This document shows positions 7,117 to 14,371 of a stretch of DNA of 22,375 nucleotides, piece after piece. A program made the translations under genes and the position numbers. This DNA comes from Candidatus Glassiibacteriota bacterium (GTDB taxonomy: Bacteria; Gemmatimonadota; Glassbacteria; GWA2-58-10), in the NCBI GenBank assembly GCA_016934095.1, contig JAFGTO010000052.1:1-22375 (forward strand), given 5' to 3'. The notes beneath the pieces were generated by a model. The model was not told the DNA's origin and did no database searches. It saw nothing but the letters and a program-made list of their open reading frames with translations. Each line of letters begins with the position of its first letter. The first letter of the stretch is position 1.

Positions 7117-7302
7117 GTGGCCAAGAAAGCATTGATCGAGAAGAACAAAAGGAAACCGAAGTTCAAAGTACGGCAGTACAACCGCTGCCAGCGCTGCGGA
7201 CGGGCTCGCGCGTACTACCGCAAATTCGGCATCTGCCGCATCTGCTTCCGGGAGCTGGCCCTCGCCGGACAGATCCCGGGTGTCCGTAAGGCGAGCTGGT
7301 AG
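7117..7302 (+). CDS. rpsN: 30S ribosomal protein S14, zinc-binding type
   Basis: This 61-residue protein is the short, zinc-ribbon form of S14 (rpsN1/rpsZ type). Four cysteines, C24-X2-C27 and C40-X2-C43, bind the metal, in the context YNRCQRCGRARAYYRKFGIC. The family ending GQIPGVRKASW is intact. The start is GTG at 7117 after GAAAGAGGAAG (7101-7111). The open frame continues upstream through rplE in another frame, but homology begins only at MAKKALIEKNKRK. S14 assembles late into the 30S head. No zinc-independent paralogue is present in this window. Confidence 0.95.
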   Translation: MAKKALIEKNKRKPKFKVRQYNRCQRCGRARAYYRKFGICRICFRELALAGQIPGVRKASW

Positions 7303-7399
7303 GACAAACACCTGCCGCCCGGCGCCGCAGGAGTTTGTTGTGCTGTTTGCCATACATTAACCGTTGGACTGTTTATAACCCGATCAGCGGGCAGTAATT

Positions 7400-7798
7400 A
7401 TGACAATGACCGATCCGATTTCCGACATGCTGACCAGGATCCGTAACGGATACAAGGCCAGGCATAACCGGGTTGATGTTCCCTCATCGAAAATGAAAAA
7501 AGAGATCGCCCGGATTCTTCTCCGGGAAAAAATGATCGGCAATTACCGGGAAATCCGGGACGACCGTCAGAACGTCCTGAGAATCTACCTGAAATACGGA
7601 GCGGATGACGCTCCGGCGATGATGGGTTCCAGGAGGATCAGCAGGCCCGGCCTGAAGATTTACCGGGGTGCCGATAAGATCAGGCGGGTTCGCAACGGGC
7701 TGGGAGTAGGGATAATCTCGACTTCCCGCGGCCTGCTCACCGACCGCGAAGCCCGCAAGCTTCACATCGGCGGCGAGGTCCTGGCCCACATCTGGTAG
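7400..7798 (+). CDS. rpsH: 30S ribosomal protein S8
   Basis: S8 binds the central domain of 16S rRNA and in E. coli represses the spc operon. The 132-residue product has MTMTDPISDMLTRIRNGYKA, VDVPSSKMKKEIARILL, the central GSRRISRPGLKIY motif and the C-terminal signature GLGVGIISTSRGLLTDREAR. The ATG at 7400 has a weak upstream region (no clear AGGAG). A 97-nt spacer precedes it, and a 178-nt spacer with copy B of the two-hairpin element follows. Confidence 0.97.
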   Translation: MTMTDPISDMLTRIRNGYKARHNRVDVPSSKMKKEIARILLREKMIGNYREIRDDRQNVLRIYLKYGADDAPAMMGSRRISRPGLKIYRGADKIRRVRNGLGVGIISTSRGLLTDREARKLHIGGEVLAHIW

Positions 7799-7847
7799 CT
7801 GCCGGGTGGGGAAGCGTTTTCGAATCAGTGAAAAGACTAGCTATCGT

Positions 7848-7949
7848 ATTCCCCGCGGCCTGGCCGCTGAGGGGGAGCGAGCGAGTCTGAATGATCTAAT
7901 AGACCTTGAAAATCGAAGATTCTCCTTGAGCTTGCTCAAGGGGGGTATT
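7848..7949 (+). repeat. Two-hairpin dispersed element, copy B (rpsH-rplF spacer)
   Basis: This is the second copy of the element at 2164-2263. It has ATTCCCC at 7848, an imperfect hairpin (CCCC-GCGG pairing with CCGC and GGGG, a 3-nt bulge TGA on the 3' side, 7851-7874), AGCGAGCGA (7876-7884), an AT-rich linker, the identical 12-mer AATCGAAGATTC (7911-7922) and a second hairpin whose core CCTTGAG/CTTG/CTCAAGG (7924-7941) extends outward with wobble pairs to about 7916-7949. The 9-mer to 12-mer distance is 35 nt here and 36 nt in copy A. Stem sequences differ but pairing is kept. Homology of the two copies is well supported; function is unknown. Confidence 0.75.
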
Positions 7950-7976
7950 CCATTGTAAGTAATAACTGGAGGACTG

Positions 7977-8528
7977 GTGTCTCGTATCGGGAAACTTCCA
8001 ATACCCTTGCCCGCGGGAGTAAAAATCACCCGCGAGGGTGATACCGTTACGGTTGAGGGGCCTAAAGGCAAAAACGTCGAGCAGGTCCCGCCGGAAATGA
8101 AAATAGAGGTTTCAGCGGACCGGATAGACGTGCGCCGGCCGGATGATTCCAAAAAGAATCGTGCCTTGCACGGCCTGACCCGCTCCCTGATCAACAATGC
8201 GGTGGTGGGTGTCACCAAGGGGTTCACCAGGAAGCTCGAAATCGTGGGAGTAGGCTACCGCGCCCTGATATCCGATAAAAACCTCAGCCTCGAGCTCGGC
8301 TACTCGCATAAAATCGAGGTCGTGCCCCCGGAAGGGGTGGCTTTCGAGGTTCCGGCACCTGGCCAGATTATTGTTTCCGGGATCAACAAGCAGGTGGTAG
8401 GCGAGGTGGCGGCCAATATCCGCGGCTACCGCCCCCCGGAGCCATACAAGGGCAAGGGTGTGCATTACGAGGGCGAGTACATAATTCGCAAGGCCGGCAA
8501 GGCCGGTGCCACATCGTCCAAGAATTGA
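7977..8528 (+). CDS. rplF: 50S ribosomal protein L6
   Basis: L6 has two repeated domains and sits near the sarcin-ricin loop and GTPase-associated centre. The 183-residue product starts MSRIGKLPIPLPAGV and shows ALHGLTRSLINNAVVGVTKGF, KLEIVGVGYRALI, the second-domain motif NKQVVGEVAANIRGYRPPEPYKG (about residues 138-160) and GEYIIRKAGKAG. The start is GTG at 7977 with a strong CTGGAGG (7966-7972) 4 nt upstream. The strong site contrasts with rplB, the gene that follows the other repeat copy. Confidence 0.96.
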   Translation: MSRIGKLPIPLPAGVKITREGDTVTVEGPKGKNVEQVPPEMKIEVSADRIDVRRPDDSKKNRALHGLTRSLINNAVVGVTKGFTRKLEIVGVGYRALISDKNLSLELGYSHKIEVVPPEGVAFEVPAPGQIIVSGINKQVVGEVAANIRGYRPPEPYKGKGVHYEGEYIIRKAGKAGATSSKN

Positions 8529-8606
8529 TTTCTCCCGGGAGCCGCGGTTCCCGGAATGTGAATGGGTAACAGTTACTGGAGTAAACAGCGGCAGGGGCCT
8601 GATCCA

Positions 8607-8975
8607 ATGAAGGTATACGATAGAAAGAAAGCCCGTGAGAAAAGGCATTCGCGCATCCGGAGCAGGGTGTTCGGCACCAGCGAGCGTCCCCGCCTGGTGG
8701 TCAACCGCTCGCTTAAGAACCTCGAGGGTCAGGTGGTCGATGACGAGCACGGAAAGACCATTCTGGGGATGTCGTCCCTTTCCAAGGAACTGGACAAAAG
8801 CGGACTCGACAAGAAAAACAAGGTTGCGGTCAGCAAGATGCTGGGTCTGACTCTGGCGCGCCGGGCGGTCGAGAAGGGGATCAAGCAGGTGGTATTCGAC
8901 CGCGGGGGTTACATCTACCACGGCCGGGTCAGGGCCTTTGCAGAGGGTGCGCGCGAAGGCGGGTTGGAGTTTTAG
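8607..8975 (+). CDS. rplR: 50S ribosomal protein L18
   Basis: L18 binds 5S rRNA with L5 in the central protuberance. From the ATG at 8607 the product is 122 residues, the family size, and starts MKVYDRKKAREKRHSRIRSR, the expected basic N-terminus. Later motifs are GTSERPRLVVNRSLKN, the segment ending LARRAVEKGIKQVVFDRGGY and YHGRVRAFAEGAREGGLEF at the end. An in-frame ATG at 8562 would add 15 non-conserved residues; I prefer 8607, with AGGGG (8593-8597) upstream. The alternative cannot be excluded. Confidence 0.95.
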   Translation: MKVYDRKKAREKRHSRIRSRVFGTSERPRLVVNRSLKNLEGQVVDDEHGKTILGMSSLSKELDKSGLDKKNKVAVSKMLGLTLARRAVEKGIKQVVFDRGGYIYHGRVRAFAEGAREGGLEF

Positions 8976-9023
8976 CTGTTGAAGCTCTTTTTGTTTGAAT
9001 ATCCTCACTAAGGAGCAGGCGAA

Positions 9024-9563
9024 GTGGATGTTACCAAGGAAAAAGGCGAACTGATCGAGAATGTCATCTCCATCAACCGTTGCGCAAAAGTGGTCAAGGG
9101 CGGCCGGAGATTCAGTTTCAGTGCTCTGGTGGCTGTGGGCGACGGCAGGTCGAACGTGGGGCTGGGCATGGGCAAGGCCAACGAGGTCAGCGAAGCCATT
9201 CGCAAGGGAGTCGAGATCGCCAAGAAGAAAATGGTCCGGGTCTCGGTTATCCGGGGTACGATCCCGCACGAGATAATGGGCAGGTTCGGCGCAGGCAAGG
9301 TCTTGCTCAAGCCGGCCGCTCCGGGCGCCGGGGTCATAGCCGGCAGCAGCGTGCGCGCCGTGCTCGAATGCGCCGGAGTACAGAATATCCTCTCGAAATC
9401 CCTGGGCTCCAATAATCCGCATAACATGGCCAAAGCTACCATGCAGGGACTGCAAAATTTGATGACCGTGGAAAAAGTGGCCCGCCTCAGGGGCATATCC
9501 CCCCAGGACGTGGCCGGGGGCGACCGGGTAGTTATGGAGGCGGCAAGTGAAGAAAAAGCTTAA
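9024..9563 (+). CDS. rpsE: 30S ribosomal protein S5
   Basis: S5 lies at the mRNA entry channel and affects decoding accuracy (ram and spectinomycin-resistance mutations). The 179 residues have the double-stranded-RNA-binding N-terminal half (VISINRCAKVVKGGRRFSFS), the loop VGDGRSNVGLGMGKANEV, and the C-terminal half PAAPGAGVIAGSSVRAVLE with NNPHNMAKAT. The start is GTG at 9024, 8 nt after AAGGAG (9010-9015). The tail is about 10 residues longer than E. coli S5 and overlaps rpmD by 17 nt. Confidence 0.97.
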   Translation: MDVTKEKGELIENVISINRCAKVVKGGRRFSFSALVAVGDGRSNVGLGMGKANEVSEAIRKGVEIAKKKMVRVSVIRGTIPHEIMGRFGAGKVLLKPAAPGAGVIAGSSVRAVLECAGVQNILSKSLGSNNPHNMAKATMQGLQNLMTVEKVARLRGISPQDVAGGDRVVMEAASEEKA

Positions 9564-9732
9564 AATAAAGCAGGTTAAAAGCGGGATCGGGGCCTTGAAA
9601 AAGCACAAGGCCACCCTGAGAGCGCTCAAGCTCACCCGCCATCAGAGTAGCACCGTTCACGATGACACCCCGCAGATCAGGGGCATGATTTCAAAGGTCT
9701 GCCACCTGGTAGAGGTGGAAGAGATAAAGTAG
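9547..9732 (+). CDS. rpmD: 50S ribosomal protein L30
   Basis: L30 is a small protein of the large subunit. The 61-residue product MKKKLKIKQVKSGIGALKKH continues with the family signature ALKLTRHQSSTVHDDTPQIRGMI and ends KVCHLVEVEEIK. The start is GTG at 9547 inside the end of rpsE (17-nt overlap), preceded by GGAGG (9536-9540), which suggests coupled translation. Its position between rpsE and rplO is the conserved one. Confidence 0.94.
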   Translation: MKKKLKIKQVKSGIGALKKHKATLRALKLTRHQSSTVHDDTPQIRGMISKVCHLVEVEEIK

Positions 9733-9783
9733 AGGCCTGAGCGTTTGAGTTATATTTCGAGAACCCGATTTACGGTACGCTAA

Positions 9784-10224
9784 ATGAAATTATCACAACT
9801 GAAAAGACCCGAGGGCAGCAGAAAGAACCGCAAGCGCGTGGGCCGCGGCTCAGGCAGCGGGACCGGCGGTACAAGCGGACGGGGCCACAAGGGACAGAAA
9901 TCCCGCAGCGGCGTGAAGATCCCGGTCTGGTTCGAGGGCGGCCAGATGCCACTGCAGAGGCGCCTGCCCAAGCGTGGTTTCAACAACCCGTTCCGCAAGA
10001 GTTTTCAGGTCGTCAACCTCTCCGACCTCAACCGTGCGCAGGGCCGCGACAAGCTGGGGCCTGCCGAGATGGCCGAGCTGGGGCTGGTTCGCAGTGCCAA
10101 CAGGCCGATCAAAGTGCTGGCGGGCGGTGAGATCGAAAAAGGAGCCACCATTGCGGCCCATGCTTTCAGTGAGGCTGCGAGGAAGAAAATCGAAGCCGCA
10201 GGCGGCAAAATCGAGGTGATATAA
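9784..10224 (+). CDS. rplO: 50S ribosomal protein L15
   Basis: L15 is a late-binding large-subunit protein with a long, basic, glycine-rich N-terminal extension. That extension is visible as RKRVGRGSGSGTGGTSGRGH (residues 18-37), followed by GQKSRSG, FEGGQMPLQRRLPKRGF and the globular C-terminal half with IKVLAGGEIEKG and AAGGKIEVI. Length is 146, as usual. The ATG at 9784 has no strong ribosome binding site. Its TAA shares one base with the secY ATG (TAATG at 10222-10226), a typical coupled junction. Confidence 0.96.
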   Translation: MKLSQLKRPEGSRKNRKRVGRGSGSGTGGTSGRGHKGQKSRSGVKIPVWFEGGQMPLQRRLPKRGFNNPFRKSFQVVNLSDLNRAQGRDKLGPAEMAELGLVRSANRPIKVLAGGEIEKGATIAAHAFSEAARKKIEAAGGKIEVI

Positions 10225-11522
10225 TGCCGGGCGGGTTAAGAAACATTTTCGACGTGCCGGAGCTGAAGCGCAAGCTGGGGTACACGGCGATTATCGTGGT
10301 GATTTACCGGCTGGGCGGGCACGTTACAGTACCCGGGATCGATGTCACCAGGCTGATCGAGTGGTTCGGACAGCAGGAGAACACCCTTTTCGGCCTGATG
10401 GACATGTTTGTAGGCGGCGGACTGCAGCGGGCGACTATTTTCGCCCTCGGCATTATGCCTTACATCAGCAGCTCGATTATCTTTCAGTTGCTGCCGCCGG
10501 TTTTCCCCTACTTCGAAAAGCTCCAGAAAGAGGGGCAGGAGGGCCGGAAAAAGATCACCCAGTACACCCGCTACGGGACAGTGGTGCTTTCTTTCATCCA
10601 GTCGATCGGTATGGCCGCCTTCCTGCAGAACCTCAACGCGGTGACCATCGATCCCTGGGTGTTCAGGATCACCACGGTGATCACCCTGACTACCGGAGCG
10701 GTGCTGGTGATGTGGCTGGGTGAGCAGATAACCGAGCGGGGTATCGGCAACGGGATGAGCCTCTTGATCTTTTTCGGCATAGTGGACCGCTTTCCCGGCG
10801 CCGTTCTCCAGTCGATCGAGATGCTGCGCAAGGACGTTATCGGCATCATTCCCATGCTGCTGCTCTGCGTGGTGATGATAGCCGTGGTCGCCGGCGTGAT
10901 CGTGATGACCCTCGGCACCCGCAAAATCCCGATCCAGATACCCAAGCGTATGGTGGGACGCAAGGTTATGGGCGGCCAGCAGACCCACCTTCCCCTGAGG
11001 ATCAACAGCGCCGGGGTAATGCCCATTATTTTCGCCCAGTCGATAATCGTGGTGCCGGCCACCCTGAGCACTTTCCTGGCGCCGAACAGTTGGATGGCCG
11101 ATCTCGGCCAGTATTTTCAGCCGAACACCAATTCTTATGTTTTCTTTTACTCGCTGCTGATTATCTTTTTCACTTATTTTTACACGGCGGTCATTTTCAA
11201 CCCGGTGGACCTGGCCGAGAATTTCAAGCGCCAGGGCGGGTTTATTCCCGGGATCCGTCCCGGGGCGCGAACCGCCGAATATATCGATCGGGTGCTGACC
11301 CGCATCACCCTGCCGGGAGCGGTCTTCCTGGCGGCTATCGCGGTGCTGCCGATCTACATGCTGGATATCATTAACGTGCCGTTTTATTTCGGCGGGACTA
11401 GCTTGCTGATCTGTGTGGGCGTGGCCCTGGACACCATTCAGCAGATGGAAAGCCACCTGTTGATGCGTCATTACGATGGGTTCATGAAAAAGGGCAAGAT
11501 TCCCAGCCGACGGCACATGTAA
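10224..11522 (+). CDS. secY: Preprotein translocase subunit SecY
   Basis: SecY is the channel of the Sec translocon in the inner membrane, working with SecE, SecG and SecA. The 432-residue protein has the ten hydrophobic segments expected. Signature 1 (GLQRATIFALGIMPYISSS, about 70-90) and signature 2 (TERGIGNGMSLLIFFGI, about 170-188) are intact, as are GQQTHLPLRINSAGVMPIIF and the late cytoplasmic loop FKRQGGFIPGIRPG. It begins on the last base of rplO and ends 24 nt before map. There is no adk gene in between, unlike many bacteria. Confidence 0.98.
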   Translation: MPGGLRNIFDVPELKRKLGYTAIIVVIYRLGGHVTVPGIDVTRLIEWFGQQENTLFGLMDMFVGGGLQRATIFALGIMPYISSSIIFQLLPPVFPYFEKLQKEGQEGRKKITQYTRYGTVVLSFIQSIGMAAFLQNLNAVTIDPWVFRITTVITLTTGAVLVMWLGEQITERGIGNGMSLLIFFGIVDRFPGAVLQSIEMLRKDVIGIIPMLLLCVVMIAVVAGVIVMTLGTRKIPIQIPKRMVGRKVMGGQQTHLPLRINSAGVMPIIFAQSIIVVPATLSTFLAPNSWMADLGQYFQPNTNSYVFFYSLLIIFFTYFYTAVIFNPVDLAENFKRQGGFIPGIRPGARTAEYIDRVLTRITLPGAVFLAAIAVLPIYMLDIINVPFYFGGTSLLICVGVALDTIQQMESHLLMRHYDGFMKKGKIPSRRHM

Positions 11523-11546
11523 GCTTATAAACGCCGGCGGCCACAG

Positions 11547-12302
11547 ATGGTTTTTCTCAAGTCTCGCCCCGAAATTGCCAAGATCAGGGATGCGGGTAAA
11601 ATCGTAGCCGAAGTCCTGGCCCGTGTCGGGCAGGCGATAGCCCCGGGGATTTCCACCCTGGAGCTGGACAGGATCGCCGAGGAGCTGATAAACTCCCATC
11701 CCGACAGCCGGGCGGCTTTCAAGGGATACGGGGGTTTCCCCAACGCACTATGCACTTCGATCAACAATGAAGTGGTGCACGGTATCCCGAAAAAGGACCG
11801 CATCCTTGCCCCGGGAGACCTGGCCAGCATCGATGTCGGCGTTTTCAGCAAGGGTTATTTCGCGGACGCTGCGGCGAGTTTTTCCGTGGGCCGGGCAAGC
11901 CCGCGTGTCGGCCGCCTGCTCGAGGTCACCCGCCGGAGCCTGGAGGAAGGGATCAGCCAGGCCAGGGCGCAGAACCGTATCGGCGATATCGGCTCCGCGG
12001 TGCAGAGGTACGTAGAATCAAATAATTATTCCGTGGTCCGCGATCTGGTAGGCCACGGCATCGGCCAGAACCTGCACGAGGACCCCCAGGTGCCGAACTA
12101 CGGCACCCCGAACCGGGGCTACGAGCTGAAAGAGGGGCTGGTGCTGGCAATCGAGCCGATGGTCAACGAGGGCACTCCCGAGGTCCGGACCCTCGATGAC
12201 AACTGGACCGTTGTTACCGCCGATGGAAAGCTTTCCGCCCATTTCGAGCATACTGTGGCGGTAGGGCCGAACGGCCCCGAAATTTTAACCGAGTGGCATT
12301 GA
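11547..12302 (+). CDS. map: Methionine aminopeptidase, type I
   Basis: Map removes the initiator methionine from nascent proteins and needs two divalent metal ions. The 251-residue length is that of type Ia enzymes without an N-terminal extension. The catalytic and metal ligands are all present: H78 (EVVHGIP), D96 and D107 (SIDVGVFSKGYFADA), H170 (GHGIGQNLHEDP), E203 (IEPMVN) and E234 (HFEHTVAV). It follows secY by 24 nt and precedes infA by 34 nt, so it is part of the operon. The ATG at 11547 has no strong Shine-Dalgarno. Confidence 0.97.
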   Translation: MVFLKSRPEIAKIRDAGKIVAEVLARVGQAIAPGISTLELDRIAEELINSHPDSRAAFKGYGGFPNALCTSINNEVVHGIPKKDRILAPGDLASIDVGVFSKGYFADAAASFSVGRASPRVGRLLEVTRRSLEEGISQARAQNRIGDIGSAVQRYVESNNYSVVRDLVGHGIGQNLHEDPQVPNYGTPNRGYELKEGLVLAIEPMVNEGTPEVRTLDDNWTVVTADGKLSAHFEHTVAVGPNGPEILTEWH

Positions 12303-12336
12303 TGCTATTGCCATCTTCGGCTGAGGTCCGGAAGTT

Positions 12337-12555
12337 ATGGCCAAAGAAGAAGCGATACAGGTCACTGGTACGGTGCTTGAGCCGCTGCCCAACGCAATGT
12401 TCCGGGTGGAGCTGGAAAACAAGCACGAGGTCCTGGCTCATATCAGCGGCAAAATGCGGATGAATTTTATCCGCATCCTGCCCGGCGATAAAGTGGCCCT
12501 GGAGCTGAGTCCTTACGACCTGAGCCGTGGGCGGATAACCTACCGTTACAAATGA
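12337..12555 (+). CDS. infA: Translation initiation factor IF-1
   Basis: IF-1 is a single OB-fold that occupies the A site during initiation. The 72-residue product is the exact family length: MAKEEAIQVTGTVLEPLPNA, then FRVELENKHEVLAHISGKMR, IRILPGDKVALELSPYDLSR and GRITYRYK, which match the universally conserved sequence. The ATG at 12337 follows GAGGTCCGGAAG (12323-12334). It sits in the conserved map-infA-rpmJ-rpsM order. Confidence 0.97.
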   Translation: MAKEEAIQVTGTVLEPLPNAMFRVELENKHEVLAHISGKMRMNFIRILPGDKVALELSPYDLSRGRITYRYK

Positions 12556-12581
12556 TGAAGACTTAACCGCTGGAGATTTCG

Positions 12582-12695
12582 ATGAAGGTTCGCAGCTCGG
12601 TAAAAGCTATCTGTGAATACTGCAAGATCATTCGCAGGCGCGGGGTAGTCCGGGTAATCTGTAAAAACCCCAAGCACAAACAGCGCCAGGGTTGA
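12582..12695 (+). CDS. rpmJ: 50S ribosomal protein L36, zinc-binding type
   Basis: This short gene encodes 37 residues: MKVRSSVKAICEYCKIIRRR then GVVRVICKNPKHKQRQG. The zinc ligands C11, C14, C27 and H32 are all present, so this is the metal-binding (C+) form of L36, the smallest large-subunit protein. ATG at 12582 follows TGGAG (12571-12575). It stands between infA and rpsM, its standard place. Confidence 0.96.
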   Translation: MKVRSSVKAICEYCKIIRRRGVVRVICKNPKHKQRQG

Positions 12696-12735
12696 CAGGT
12701 GGCCCAACAAACAATTAAAAGCCGGGAGTAGGTGT

Positions 12736-13119
12736 ATGGCTCGTATTGCAGGAATCGATCTGCCCAAGAATAAAAGGATAGAGATAGCGCTGACTTACAT
12801 TTTCGGTATCGGCCGTTCATCGGCGCGTAAGATCCTGGAAGATTCCGGTGTCAACCCGGATATCAAGGCCGGGGACCTTACCGATAACGATACCAACCGC
12901 CTGCGCGGTACCATCGAGCGGGATTACAAGATCGAGGGCGCGTTGCGCACCGAGATCTCGATGAACATCAAGCGTCTGATGGATATCGGCAGCTACCGCG
13001 GCCTCCGTCACCGCAAGAGACTGCCGGTCCGCGGCCAGCGCACGCACACCAATGCCCGTACCCATAAAGGGCCCCGGGTGGCGATAGCGGGCAAGAAAAA
13101 GATCAGGGCCAAGAAGTAG
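12736..13119 (+). CDS. rpsM: 30S ribosomal protein S13
   Basis: S13 in the 30S head contacts the P-site tRNA and forms bridges with L5. The 127-residue product shows MARIAGIDLPKNKRIEIALT, YIFGIGRSSARKIL (helix-two-turn-helix), the MDIGSYRGLRHRKRLPVRGQ signature with RTHTNARTHKGP, and a lysine-rich tail (AGKKKIRAKK). ATG at 12736 follows GGGAG (12723-12727). It opens the alpha cluster; a 93-nt GC-rich spacer leads to rpsK. Confidence 0.97.
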   Translation: MARIAGIDLPKNKRIEIALTYIFGIGRSSARKILEDSGVNPDIKAGDLTDNDTNRLRGTIERDYKIEGALRTEISMNIKRLMDIGSYRGLRHRKRLPVRGQRTHTNARTHKGPRVAIAGKKKIRAKK

Positions 13120-13212
13120 CGGTGCCCCGGGAGTTGCAGGGGCTGCAAGATGTTCCCGCCGCCGTCAGGTGGAGCGGGGAGCCGGAGCTTATCAACATAA
13201 AGAGGAGTGCAG

Positions 13213-13611
13213 ATGGCTAGTCCTTCCAAAAAAGGATCGAAAGTTAAAAAGAAAGTTCGTCAGGTTGAAACCGAGGGAATGGTTCATATCAAGGCCAGTT
13301 TTAACAATACTATCGTAACTGTTACGGATCTGAACGGTAACACGATCCTGTGGGGAAGCGCTGGTAAGAGCGGGTTCAAGGGGTCGAAGAAGAGCACCCC
13401 TTTCGCGGCGCAGACAGTAGCCGAGTCCTGCGGCCGCGAAGCTGTTAACCTGGGAATGAAAAAGGTTCATATCCGGGTGCAGGGGCCCGGCGGGGGACGG
13501 GAGTCCGCTATCCAGGCACTGCAGGGAGCGGGTTTGACTATCAAGTCTATCCGGGACGTGACCCCGATACCGCACAACGGTTGCCGGCCGCCGAAGCGCA
13601 GGCGTGTTTAG
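13213..13611 (+). CDS. rpsK: 30S ribosomal protein S11
   Basis: S11 forms part of the platform near the mRNA exit and the 3' end of 16S rRNA. The 132-residue product has GMVHIKASFNNTIVTVTD, SAGKSGFKGSKKSTPFAAQ, VQGPGGGRESAIQAL and the invariant end DVTPIPHNGCRPPKRRRV, including the Asn-Gly pair known to become isoaspartate in E. coli. I start at ATG 13213, six nt after AGAGGAG (13201-13207); an in-frame GTG at 13207 overlaps that ribosome binding site and is less likely. Confidence 0.97.
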   Translation: MASPSKKGSKVKKKVRQVETEGMVHIKASFNNTIVTVTDLNGNTILWGSAGKSGFKGSKKSTPFAAQTVAESCGREAVNLGMKKVHIRVQGPGGGRESAIQALQGAGLTIKSIRDVTPIPHNGCRPPKRRRV

Positions 13612-13632
13612 CACAGATATTCTGGAGGTCTG

Positions 13633-14268
13633 ATGGCTCGATATACTAAAGCCAATTGTAAGTTGTGCCGCCGCGAGGGAGTCAAGCTCTTTCTCAAGGG
13701 TGAGCGCTGCTACACCGACAAATGCGCCATCGAGCGAAAGAACTTTGCGCCTGGCCAGCACGGAAGGATGGCCGGACGGCGGAGAAAAGTGAGCGATTAC
13801 AGCCTGCAGCTCAGGGAAAAGCAGAAAGTCAAGCGGATCTATGGCATACTGGAAAAGCAGTTCCGCAACTATTTCAAGCGGGCCGCCCACAAGACCGGGG
13901 TCACCGGAGAGCTGCTGCTCCAGTCGATCGAGACCAGGCTGGATAACGTCGTCTACCGCCTGGGCCTGGCGCCCAGCCGTAAAAGTGCCCGTCAGCTCGT
14001 ACGGCACCGCCATATCCAGGTCAACGGCGGGATCGTGGACATCCCGTCCTACCAGGTTGCTCCCGGACAGGAAGTGCGTGTCAAGGAGAAAAGCCGCAAC
14101 ATGGGACTGATTCTTTCCTCGATCGAGCGGCGGGGCAAACAGGATGTCCTGCCCTGGTTGTCGGTGGATTACAAGACGCAAACCGGAAAGCTGCTGGAAG
14201 TGCCCACCCGGGCCAACATCCCCACTACGGCACAGGAACAGCTGATAGTGGAGTTGTATTCGAAGTAA
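13633..14268 (+). CDS. rpsD: 30S ribosomal protein S4, zinc-binding type
   Basis: S4 is a primary 16S rRNA binder that nucleates 30S assembly and in E. coli represses the alpha operon. The 211-residue protein carries the N-terminal four-cysteine zinc site C9-X2-C12 and C26-X4-C31 (CKLC and CYTDKC), so it is the C+ form. The S4 RNA-binding domain is clear: RLDNVVYRLGLAPSRKSARQ with LVRHRHIQVNG (about residues 105-135). ATG at 13633 follows TCTGGAGG (13620-13627). A 103-nt gap precedes rpoA. Confidence 0.97.
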   Translation: MARYTKANCKLCRREGVKLFLKGERCYTDKCAIERKNFAPGQHGRMAGRRRKVSDYSLQLREKQKVKRIYGILEKQFRNYFKRAAHKTGVTGELLLQSIETRLDNVVYRLGLAPSRKSARQLVRHRHIQVNGGIVDIPSYQVAPGQEVRVKEKSRNMGLILSSIERRGKQDVLPWLSVDYKTQTGKLLEVPTRANIPTTAQEQLIVELYSK

Positions 14269-14371
14269 AAACCCGGCAGAACTGGCTGCATTCGTTCCGG
14301 CAGATCTTCCGGTGCAATCCGGAAATCATTCCCCTGTTAGCATGATCATTCAAGTGGGAGAAACACCGGTT

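Noticed and set aside
8112..9635. Long - strand open frame of 507 codons opposite rplF-rplR-rpsE
   Set aside because: It lies opposite three certain ribosomal genes, shows no recognisable domain, and is a known artefact of high-GC third positions.
10236..11699. Long - strand open frame of 487 codons opposite secY
   Set aside because: It is antisense to an intact SecY, is rich in His/Gln/Asp without domain structure, and has no ribosome binding site evidence.
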